Origin: Acidobacteriota bacterium
Lineage (GTDB): Bacteria > Acidobacteriota > Terriglobia > Terriglobales > Acidobacteriaceae
Length of the DNA: 6,052 bases
Assembly (NCBI GenBank): GCA_023441255.1
Contig: JAEZPW010000297.1
Span: 1-6,052, forward strand
Reading direction: 5' to 3'
Below are positions 1-6,052 of the stretch, in pieces. Position numbers and translations under genes: made by a program. Each line of letters starts with the position of its first letter. The first letter of the stretch is position 1. The notes under the pieces are model-generated. The model saw only the letters and a program-made list of their open reading frames with translations, did not search any database and had not been told where the DNA came from.

Positions 1-1
1 C

Positions 2-64
2 ATCAATGCCTACGTTATAAACCGGCAACGGGACGAATACCCTGCCCTCCGCAAGGCGTCTTAA
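2..64 (+). CDS. Possible C-terminal end of an upstream gene (partial)
   Basis: This frame is open from the left edge to a TAA at 62-64 and gives about 20 residues ending in EYPALRKAS. The peptide is hydrophilic and mixed in composition, and about 13 of its 20 codons end in G or C, as in the genes downstream. That is why I favour a real gene end over chance. It is too short to assign a family or function. It lies in the same frame and direction as asd, 48 nt upstream of it. An alternative is that the region is non-coding: positions 1-3 read CAT, which could be the ATG of a divergent gene leaving the window. Neither reading can be settled from this sequence. Confidence 0.35.
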   Translation: MNAYVINRQRDEYPALRKAS

Positions 65-93
65 AAAAGCGATTCGCGCAGAGGCAGTCTCGT

Positions 94-102
94 TGTTAGA
101 AT
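94..102 (+). promoter_or_regulatory. Candidate extended -10 element upstream of asd
   Basis: TGTTAGAAT matches the extended -10 form TGn-TATAAT at all but one base. The 65-112 gap around it is clearly less GC-rich than the genes. No convincing -35 hexamer lies 16-18 nt upstream, which is tolerable for an extended -10 promoter. Transcription would start near 109, only a few nt before the asd ATG at 113. This is a motif match only; transcription could instead come from further upstream. Confidence 0.3.
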
Positions 103-112
103 CCAGAAAACC

Positions 113-1168
113 ATGCACTGGAAGAAACTCCCTGTTGGAATCCTTGGCGCCACCGGCATTGTCGGACAGCGCTTTATTCAGGCTCTTGAGCATCACCCCT
201 GGTTCGAGGTGGCGTGGCTGGCCGCCTCCGAAAGATCGGCGGGCCACGCCTATGCGCAGGCCGCCCGCTGGCGTCTTCGTACGACCATTCCGGCGAAGGT
301 CGCCGGAATGACCGTGTCGAATCCAGATCCGGACGGTGCCCCCAAGATCATTTTCGCCGCCCTCGATGCGAAGGTCGCCTCTGAACTGGAGCCGCGCTTT
401 GCCTCCGCGGGCTGCGCCGTGGTTTCCAACTCCAGCGCCCTCCGCATGGAGGAAGACGTCCCCCTGGTTATCCCTGAGGTGAATGCCGACCATCTGGCCC
501 TCGTACATAACCAGAGGTGGCGTAAGTCTTCCGGCGGCTTTGCAGTCACCAACCCCAATTGTTCCGCCATCGGGCTTGTGCTTGCTCTCGCTCCCCTGCA
601 ACGTCACTTCGGTCTCGAGAAGGTCATGGTCACCACGATGCAGGCGGTAAGCGGCGCCGGATATCCGGGCGTGGCATCGCTCGACATCCTCGGCAACGTC
701 ATCCCCTACATCTCCAAAGAAGAAGAAAAGATGGAAGAGGAGACGCGCAAGCTCCTGGGCAGCGTCGCAGATGGCAAGGTCCACCTGGCCGATTTTAAAA
801 TCAGCGCCCAATGCAACCGCGTCGCCGTAGAAGACGGCCACACCGAGTCGGTGTCCGTCCTATTGAAGAAAAAGGCAACCGCTGAAGAGATCATCTCGGT
901 CTGGAGACAGTTCCGATCAGTACCGCAGGAGCTCAAGCTGCCGACCGCGCCGTCCGAGCCCGTCGTCTATGACAGCGCTCCCGACCGCCCGCAGCCCCGG
1001 TTCGACGTCGACCGCGGCGCCGGCATGACCACCAGCGTCGGCCGCCTGCGCCCGTGCGGCGTCCTGGATTGGAAGTTCACCGTGCTCTCGCACAATACGA
1101 TCCGCGGGGCCGCCGGAGCTGCTCTGCTGAACGCTGAACTCCTGAAGGCACAGGGGTATTTCGACTAG
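113..1168 (+). CDS. asd: Aspartate-semialdehyde dehydrogenase, archaeal/fungal-like type
   Basis: Cytoplasmic enzyme that reduces L-aspartyl-4-phosphate with NADPH to L-aspartate-4-semialdehyde, the branch-point intermediate for DAP/lysine and for threonine and methionine. The 351 residues are normal for the family. An N-terminal Rossmann motif GATGIVG is at residues 12-18. SNSS is at 105-108. The catalytic cysteine is C150 in TNPNCSA, and the catalytic histidine is H243 in RVAVEDGHTE, a motif typical of the archaeal/fungal-like branch. That branch is also marked by GAGYPGVASLD, the KEEEKMEEETRK stretch and the C-terminal DRGAGM (300-305) and LSHNTIRGAAGAA segments. ATG 113 is the only ordinary start after the in-frame stop at 62-64 and puts the Gly motif at the usual distance. 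It lacks a clear Shine-Dalgarno sequence. It is the first gene of the cluster, with lysC 33 nt downstream in the same frame. A strong inverted repeat lies within its codons at 286-310. Function is secure from the motifs. Confidence 0.96.
   Translation: MHWKKLPVGILGATGIVGQRFIQALEHHPWFEVAWLAASERSAGHAYAQAARWRLRTTIPAKVAGMTVSNPDPDGAPKIIFAALDAKVASELEPRFASAGCAVVSNSSALRMEEDVPLVIPEVNADHLALVHNQRWRKSSGGFAVTNPNCSAIGLVLALAPLQRHFGLEKVMVTTMQAVSGAGYPGVASLDILGNVIPYISKEEEKMEEETRKLLGSVADGKVHLADFKISAQCNRVAVEDGHTESVSVLLKKKATAEEIISVWRQFRSVPQELKLPTAPSEPVVYDSAPDRPQPRFDVDRGAGMTTSVGRLRPCGVLDWKFTVLSHNTIRGAAGAALLNAELLKAQGYFD
286..310. repeat. Perfect 11-bp inverted repeat with 3-nt loop inside asd
   Basis: CATTCCGGCGA (286-296), loop AGG (297-299) and TCGCCGGAATG (300-310) are exact reverse complements, with 7 of 11 pairs G-C. 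The mRNA should form a stable hairpin about 175-200 nt into asd. It covers residues 59-66 (IPAKVAGM). This segment fits the expected family pattern P-x-x-x-A between the RW and the following strand, so it does not look like an inserted element that lengthened the protein. No T-run follows, so it is not a standard intrinsic terminator. I saw no second copy in the window. Function unknown. Confidence 0.85.
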
Positions 1169-1201
1169 AGTGGGCGTGTTCGCCGAAAGGGCCTGTTTGC
1201 A

Positions 1202-2575
1202 ATGATCGTAATGAAGTTCGGCGGCACCTCCGTCGAGGACGCCCGCGCTATTGACCGCGTTTCCTGCATTGTCAGGGAGCGCCTCGACCAGCGCCCGTTC
1301 GTCGTAGTCAGCGCCATGTCCAAGGTCACCGACACCCTGGTGGCGATGGCAAAGGCCGCCGGCGCCGGAGATCGCGAAGCCGCCCTCGATCTGTCGCGCA
1401 AGCTGCGTGAACGCCATTACAGCGTTGCTGGCGAACTCCTGGGCACTGGCGTGTTCACCGACATTCACGCCGAGCTTGAATCCGAGTTCAACGCTCTCGA
1501 CGAGCTCCTGCGCGGCATTTCGGCAGTAGGCGAACTCACGCCTCGCACCAATGACAACGTTCTCTCGTTCGGCGAGCGCCTCAACAGCAAGGTCGTGACG
1601 GCCGCTTTTGCCGCTCGCGGTCTGAGTTCCGCCCTGATCGACGCGCGACAGGTAATGATCACTGACGCGCAGCACACTCGCGCCGTACCCCAGATGGACG
1701 CCGTCTATGATCGCCTTGAGCGTTCAGTGCGCCCCCTGCTCGACGGCGGCCGAGTCCCCGTCATGGGCGGCTTTATCGGCGCAACCCGCGAGGGCGTTCC
1801 CACCACCATCGGCCGTGGCGGCTCGGACTTCTCCGCCGCCATTGTCGGTGCCGGTCTTAATGCGGACAAGATCGAGATCTGGACCGACGTGGACGGCATG
1901 AAGACCACCGATCCCAATCTCTGTCCTGATGCGCGACGCATCAAGGTGATCACCTTCGAGGAGGCCGCCGAACTCGCCTACTTCGGAGCCAAGGTGTTGC
2001 ATCCGGCTACGCTTCTTCCTGCCATCCAGAAGAACATTCCTGTGTACGTCCTCAACTCGCGTAATCCGAAGAACGAGGGCACCCGTATTCAGGCCCGCGC
2101 GCCGAAGTCGCGCAGCGTGTTCAAGGCTGTCGCCGCAAAGAAGCGCATTACTGTAATCGACATCGTTGCCGCCCGCATGTTGATGGCTCATGGCTTCCTG
2201 AAATCGATCTTCGACATCTTCGACCGTCACAAGTGCCCGGTCGACGTTGTATCAACGTCGGAGGTCAGCATCTCCCTCACCGTCGACTCGAACGAAGCGA
2301 TCCCGGCCATCGCCGCCGATCTCCAGCATCTCGCGGACGTCAAGTATGAAGGCCGAAAAGCGATCGTTTGCCTCGTGGGCGAAAACATCCGCGGTACCTC
2401 CGGCATTGCGGCAAAAATCTTTTCCGCTATTTCTGACATCAATGTGCGCATGATTTCTCAGGGTGCTTCCGAGATAAACATCACCTTCGTCATCGATGAG
2501 AATGATGTGCCCGAAGCCGTGCGCCGACTGCACGCGGCGTTCTTCTCCGATGTTGACCCGGAGGTGTTTGAATGA
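1202..2575 (+). CDS. lysC: Aspartokinase, monofunctional AKIII-like (LysC)
   Basis: Phosphorylates L-aspartate with ATP to 4-phospho-L-aspartate, the committed step of the aspartate pathway. The 457 residues comprise an amino-acid kinase domain (about 1-300) and two C-terminal ACT domains (about 316-385 and 392-457). Visible motifs are KFGGTS (5-10), SFGERLNSK (F123-G-E125), GRGGSD (204-209), WTDVDG (227-232) and FGAKVLHP (261-268). There is no homoserine dehydrogenase extension. Layout and length match E. coli LysC rather than the shorter Corynebacterium/Bacillus-type enzymes with an internal second start. The start gives the canonical MIVMKFGG, with AAGGG at 1187-1191, 10 nt upstream. The first ACT domain keeps the residues that make E. 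coli LysC lysine-sensitive (M326, G331, F332, L333, V347, D348, T352, S353, T360 here), so lysine feedback inhibition is predicted. Its stop overlaps the dapB start (ATGA), implying translational coupling. Confidence 0.96.
   Translation: MIVMKFGGTSVEDARAIDRVSCIVRERLDQRPFVVVSAMSKVTDTLVAMAKAAGAGDREAALDLSRKLRERHYSVAGELLGTGVFTDIHAELESEFNALDELLRGISAVGELTPRTNDNVLSFGERLNSKVVTAAFAARGLSSALIDARQVMITDAQHTRAVPQMDAVYDRLERSVRPLLDGGRVPVMGGFIGATREGVPTTIGRGGSDFSAAIVGAGLNADKIEIWTDVDGMKTTDPNLCPDARRIKVITFEEAAELAYFGAKVLHPATLLPAIQKNIPVYVLNSRNPKNEGTRIQARAPKSRSVFKAVAAKKRITVIDIVAARMLMAHGFLKSIFDIFDRHKCPVDVVSTSEVSISLTVDSNEAIPAIAADLQHLADVKYEGRKAIVCLVGENIRGTSGIAAKIFSAISDINVRMISQGASEINITFVIDENDVPEAVRRLHAAFFSDVDPEVFE
2560..2566 (+). 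promoter_or_regulatory. Strong Shine-Dalgarno for dapB inside lysC
   Basis: GGAGGTG lies in the last codons of lysC, 5 nt before the dapB ATG at 2572. It is the best ribosome binding site in the window. It fixes the dapB start at the ATGA overlap and suggests that the two proteins are translated together. Confidence 0.8.
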
Positions 2576-3258
2576 ACCTGCTGGTCCTCGGCAAAGGCAA
2601 AACCGGGTCGCTCGTTGCCGACGTCGCCTCCGAACGTGGGCACCAGGTAACTTCCGCGGACGAGTTTGACAACGCGGATTACGCCGCGCTTACTCCCGAG
2701 AAGTTACGTGACATAGCCGTCGTAATCGATTTCACAGCCCCGATCGCCGTCCTGGGCAACATCCAAGCTTGTGCCCGTGCCCGACGCAACATGGTGATCG
2801 GTACCACGGGCTGGTACGACCAGATTCCCGCTGTCCGCGAACTGGTAGAGCGGAGCGGCATCGGGCTCATCTATGGCTCCAACTTCTCAGTGGGCGTGAA
2901 TCTGTTCTTCGAGATTGCCCGTGCGGCCGCCGCGGCTTTGAACTACGGGTACGAGGGCCGCATCTTCGAAACACATCACGTCCAGAAAAAAGACGCGCCC
3001 TCCGGCACGGCCGTGATGATCCGCAACGTGATTGAGCAGGCCGCTGCACAGCGTCTTGAGATTAACTCGATCCGGGAAGGCGACGTAGTGGGCATCCACA
3101 CACTACGCCTTGAGTCTTCGGGCGATACAATCACGCTCACCCACGATGCCAAATCGCGACGCGGTTTCGCAACCGGAGCAGTACTCGCGGCCGAGTGGCT
3201 CGCCGGCAAGAAGGGTTTTTACGACTTCAGGGATGTTTTCCAGCAGATGGGCAAGTAG
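2572..3258 (+). CDS. dapB: 4-hydroxy-tetrahydrodipicolinate reductase (short form)
   Basis: Reduces the DapA product, 4-hydroxy-tetrahydrodipicolinate, with NAD(P)H to tetrahydrodipicolinate in the cytoplasm. It has 228 residues, shorter than the 273 of E. coli DapB but within the range of short bacterial forms. The N-terminal Rossmann loop reads GKGKTG (7-12) rather than the usual GxxGRMG. Next come DFTAP, GTTG (77-80) and SNFSVGVN (103-110). The signature ETHHVQKKDAPSGTA carries H135 and H136 (E. coli H159/H160), K139 (K163) and the substrate-binding SGT at 144-146. REGDVVGIHT, SRRGFATGA and GFYDF complete the C-terminal part. All key catalytic residues are present. The start overlaps the lysC stop and has a strong ribosome binding site. 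The stop is TAG at 3256-3258, and the frame stays open through the 84-nt gap into dapA. Cofactor preference cannot be read from the sequence. Confidence 0.95.
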   Translation: MNLLVLGKGKTGSLVADVASERGHQVTSADEFDNADYAALTPEKLRDIAVVIDFTAPIAVLGNIQACARARRNMVIGTTGWYDQIPAVRELVERSGIGLIYGSNFSVGVNLFFEIARAAAAALNYGYEGRIFETHHVQKKDAPSGTAVMIRNVIEQAAAQRLEINSIREGDVVGIHTLRLESSGDTITLTHDAKSRRGFATGAVLAAEWLAGKKGFYDFRDVFQQMGK

Positions 3259-3281
3259 CCATCGCAGTACAATCCTGCACA

Positions 3282-3311
3282 TTGCAAATCGACTGCGCCT
3301 CCGCATATAAC
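3282..3311 (+). promoter_or_regulatory. Candidate internal promoter before dapA
   Basis: The dapB-dapA gap (3259-3342) is the longest between genes of the cluster and is AT-richer than its surroundings. TTGCAA (3282-3287) and TATAAC (3306-3311) match the sigma-70 -35 and -10 hexamers at 4 of 6 and 5 of 6 positions, with 18-nt spacing. Transcription would start near 3318 and give a roughly 25-nt leader to dapA. The ribosome binding site is modest (GGAAAG 3326-3331, or GAAGAA 3333-3338). This could be a secondary promoter for dapA and the methyltransferase gene; a chance match is possible. Confidence 0.3.
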
Positions 3312-3342
3312 TAGAACCACAAGACGGAAAGCGAAGAACCCT

Positions 3343-4247
<905 letters not shown>

Positions 4248-4248
<1 letters not shown>

Positions 4249-4252
4249 GGAG
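4248..4252 (+). promoter_or_regulatory. Shine-Dalgarno deciding the GTG start at 4261
   Basis: GGGAG begins at the last base of the dapA stop codon and sits 8 nt before the GTG. No ATG lies near, so this site supports GTG 4261 as the start and suggests that translation is coupled to dapA. Confidence 0.65.
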
Positions 4253-4260
4253 CACTGCGG

Positions 4261-5010
4261 GTGGGCCGTTTCGCATCCACCGTCGAGTTCTACGGTCGCT
4301 ACCGCGAGCCCTACCCGCCGCAATTCTTTGAGAAGGTCGCCTCGCGCCTGTTGTTTTCCGGCAACGAACGCCTGGTCGATATCGGCTGCGGCCCCGGAAT
4401 CCTAGCCCTCGGCTTTGCTCCGTACGTAGGTTCCTGCACCGGTATAGATCCCGAGCCCGGCATGATCGCCGCCGCAACGCAGGCTGCACTGGATGCCGGA
4501 GTGGACCTCACGCTCCTTCAATCCAGCCTCGAAGACCTCCCCGGCAACATCGGAACCTTTCAGGTCGCGACCATCGGCCGCGCACTGCATTGGCTTGACA
4601 GGGATTCTTCGCTGCCGGTACTCGAACGCCTCGTGCCCAGCGGAGGTTTCGTGTTGGTCTGCGGTGCTCCGGTCGCTGATGTTCCCTCCAACGCTTGGCT
4701 CAAGCACTACAAAGCAGTTCGCAACGCGTATTCTTCACAGAACGATGAGGCCCGCTATCGTATCGACTTCAGCGCGTGGTTCGCTCCGTCTCGGTTCCAC
4801 CGGATTGACCGAATCACGGCCAGTGCTACTGAAAAGGTAACCATTTCTGACCTGGTTTACCGCGCACTGTCGATGTCAACAACCTCACCTGAAGCTTTAG
4901 GCGAACGCCGGGGCGCGTTCGAGGCCGAGATGTCGGCTGCCCTGGCGCCATTCGCAGAGGACGGCTACATCACCGAACAGATTGAAGCCGTTGCCACTAT
5001 CTTTGCCTGA
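4261..5010 (+). CDS. Class I SAM-dependent methyltransferase (Methyltransf_11-like), substrate unknown
   Basis: A 249-residue protein with a seven-strand SAM-binding fold. The opening FASTVEFYGRYREPYP is typical of a group of small soluble methyltransferases. Motif I is VDIGCGPG (39-46). The acidic residue ending strand 2, which should bind the SAM ribose, is D63 in TGIDPEPGM. LEDLP (90-94) resembles the adenine-contact motif. GRALHWLDRD (106-115) takes the place of motif IV and has the HW pair common in this group. No signal peptide or membrane segment is seen. The GTG start is supported by GGGAG 8 nt upstream, and upstream in-frame sequence reaches the dapA TAG within 12 nt. It lies close behind dapA and is probably cotranscribed, but nothing in the protein links it to lysine synthesis. 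The target could be a small molecule or a lipid and cannot be told from sequence. The fold assignment is firm; the substrate is not known. Confidence 0.88.
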   Translation: MGRFASTVEFYGRYREPYPPQFFEKVASRLLFSGNERLVDIGCGPGILALGFAPYVGSCTGIDPEPGMIAAATQAALDAGVDLTLLQSSLEDLPGNIGTFQVATIGRALHWLDRDSSLPVLERLVPSGGFVLVCGAPVADVPSNAWLKHYKAVRNAYSSQNDEARYRIDFSAWFAPSRFHRIDRITASATEKVTISDLVYRALSMSTTSPEALGERRGAFEAEMSAALAPFAEDGYITEQIEAVATIFA

Positions 5011-5036
5011 TTCTCCTGCCGCTGTGGTCTCAGGCA
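5004..5036. repeat. Inverted repeat spanning both stop codons at the convergent junction
   Basis: TGCCTGA (5004-5010) and TCAGGCA (5030-5036) are exact complements separated by 19 nt. Each arm contains the TGA of one of the two convergent genes, since both end in GCC-TGA. No T-run follows on either strand, so a factor-independent bidirectional terminator is doubtful. The 19-nt spacer holds no other feature. Confidence 0.3.
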
Positions 5037-6052
5037 GCTCTGAGCGCTGAATCCTCGGTGCGCGGTTTCCCTGACAGCACCCGCCTGTAGAGCGCCTCGT
5101 ATTCATCAGCCATGCGCTGTGCCGAATAGAAGTTCTCCGCCCGTTGCCTGCAAGCCGCAGGGCTGATCCCCTGTAGCTGTCCCAGTGCTTCGACCATCTC
5201 TTCAGGCGTATCGACCAGAAGACCGGTCTCTCGGTCCGCGATCACTTCCGGCAATGCCCCGCGCCGGAAGGCCACGACCGGCGTGCCGCACGCCATTGCT
5301 TCCATCGCAACCAGCGAACTGGTTTCATCCACAAGGGTGGGCTGAATGACTGCTCGTGCATTCTGCAGCAGTCTCACCTTCTCCTCGAACGAGGGCCTCT
5401 GCACAAAGCGAACGTCCACGGTGGCCTGCTCAAGTCGCGGTAGTACCTCTCGCTTGAAGTAGTTCTGGTGATAGGAAAACGGGTACACGTCCCCAGCCAG
5501 TATCAATCGCACGCCTGCGCTCTGCGCGACGTCGACTGCTAAGTGCACGCCCTTTTCTTCGCAGATGCGCCCGATCCAAAGAATGTAATCGCACTTCTCC
5601 CACTTCGGAGTGAATCTCTGCAGGTCGATGCCGTTCTCAACCACCCCAAGCACGCCGGAAACATCCTCGAACGTCCTCTCCTGAGCGCGTGACACGCAAT
5701 TGAATATCAGGTTTGTTCTCGGGGTCTCGAACCACTCTTCCTTGTAGAAGTGTCGTGGCAGGTGAAGCGTGGCCAAAACGGGGACCGGCAGAGTGGACGC
5801 ATGCCTCCAAAAATGGCCGCTCTTGTCGTGAATGAGGTCGAAGCCGTTGCCTGCCCGCTGTTCGTGCCAGACGTACTCAACAGTTCGCGCTTCGTGTTCC
5901 GCCGCACGACTTTCAAACTCGTCCGGTTCAGCAGGCGCAGAGCCTGTAGCGAACACCTCTCCGGCAACTGACGAACCCTCACAGGCCGCCGTCACGGTTT
6001 GGTGTCCGCGTGCAGCCATCTGCCGCTCAAGCGTCCACAGCATCTGTTCTGC
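5030..6052 (-). CDS. Glycosyltransferase family 4 protein, N-terminus outside window
   Basis: A retaining GT-B glycosyltransferase that would move a sugar from a nucleotide-sugar donor to an unknown acceptor, often in cell-surface polysaccharide or glycolipid synthesis. The frame is open to the right edge (340 residues visible). The first visible residues, AEQMLWTLERQMAARGHQ, match the helix that normally follows a GG-(A/T)-E motif about 15-25 residues into such proteins. An ATG at 6041-6043 is therefore probably internal and the true start lies beyond the window. Visible marks are TLHLP with a conserved His (codon 5762-5764), ENGID, the donor-binding GRICEEKG (5549-5572), and the E-x7-E motif ETSSLVAME (5300-5326) followed by AMACGTPVVAF and a G-x-LPEVI segment. 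The C-terminus is hydrophilic. It is transcribed toward the methyltransferase gene, so it is not part of the lysine operon. GT4 membership is firm; donor and acceptor are unknown. Confidence 0.9.
   Translation of the reverse strand, partial: AEQMLWTLERQMAARGHQTVTAACEGSSVAGEVFATGSAPAEPDEFESRAAEHEARTVEYVWHEQRAGNGFDLIHDKSGHFWRHASTLPVPVLATLHLPRHFYKEEWFETPRTNLIFNCVSRAQERTFEDVSGVLGVVENGIDLQRFTPKWEKCDYILWIGRICEEKGVHLAVDVAQSAGVRLILAGDVYPFSYHQNYFKREVLPRLEQATVDVRFVQRPSFEEKVRLLQNARAVIQPTLVDETSSLVAMEAMACGTPVVAFRRGALPEVIADRETGLLVDTPEEMVEALGQLQGISPAACRQRAENFYSAQRMADEYEALYRRVLSGKPRTEDSALRAA

Noticed and set aside
1..112. Lysine riboswitch or leader peptide upstream of asd
   Set aside because: The visible gap is only 48 nt after the preceding stop, far too short for an L-box, and no lysine-rich small frame is seen.
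657..668. 12-bp palindrome CCGGATATCCGG in asd
   Set aside because: About one or two such palindromes are expected by chance in a window of this size, and it lies in the conserved GAGYPG codons.
715..747. Purine-rich run in asd, considered as a binding site or simple repeat
   Set aside because: It encodes KEEEKMEEETRK, a conserved charged segment of this Asd type, which explains the composition.
1173..1184. GGCG-TGTT-CGCC hairpin between asd and lysC
   Set aside because: A 4-bp stem without a T-run is too weak to call a terminator or attenuator.
917..1675. A 252-codon open frame on the - strand across the asd-lysC junction
   Set aside because: It is antisense to two clearly conserved enzymes, shows no recognisable motif, and such long antisense frames are common in GC-rich coding DNA.
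1724..2230. A 168-codon open frame on the - strand within lysC
   Set aside because: It mirrors the GC-rich aspartokinase codons and has no domain-like pattern or ribosome binding site.
3084..3107. CGTAGTG/CACTACG inverted repeat in dapB
   Set aside because: A 7-bp arm with a 10-nt spacer is expected several times by chance in 6 kb, and the codons encode the conserved GDVVGIHT segment.
6041..6043. ATG at 6043 as the true start of the glycosyltransferase
   Set aside because: The protein from this ATG would lack the first beta strand and the GG-A/T-E region of GT4 enzymes, and the frame is open with family-like residues up to the window edge.

Overview
The window carries a compact diaminopimelate/lysine-branch gene cluster on the + strand, followed by a convergent glycosyltransferase gene that runs off the right edge. 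The DNA is moderately GC-rich, with C/G favoured at third codon positions. The aspartate-semialdehyde dehydrogenase is of the archaeal/fungal-like type, the aspartokinase is a monofunctional AKIII-like enzyme, and DapB is a short form. Together with GC content and general protein style this suggests an Acidobacteriota-like soil bacterium. That assignment is inference from memory and was not searched.

Layout. Positions 1-112 hold what may be the last 20 codons of an upstream gene (stop TAA at 62-64) and a short AT-richer gap with a candidate extended -10 element. Then come asd (113-1168), lysC (1202-2575), dapB (2572-3258, overlapping lysC by ATGA), dapA (3343-4248) and a class I SAM-dependent methyltransferase gene with a GTG start (4261-5010). 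A glycosyltransferase family 4 gene (5030-6052, - strand) converges on the methyltransferase with 19 nt between the stop codons. Its N-terminus lies outside the window. No stretch over 300 nt lacks a gene.

Function. LysC phosphorylates aspartate, Asd reduces aspartyl phosphate to the semialdehyde, DapA condenses the semialdehyde with pyruvate, and DapB reduces the product to tetrahydrodipicolinate. The cluster therefore encodes the first four consecutive steps toward meso-diaminopimelate (peptidoglycan) and lysine. The later steps (dapD/dapL, dapF, lysA) and the threonine branch (hom) are not here. No gap is long enough for a lysine riboswitch (largest gap between genes of the cluster 84 nt). 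The residues suggest that feedback by lysine acts on LysC, not on DapA.

Second looks. There is a perfect 11-bp inverted repeat with a 3-nt loop inside asd codons. asd, dapB and dapA each end in a TAG followed by stop-free sequence in frame with the next gene. The lysine-effector residues are kept in LysC but replaced in DapA. asd has a possibly near-leaderless start. I see no clearly new multi-gene system; this is mainly a well-conserved biosynthetic operon.
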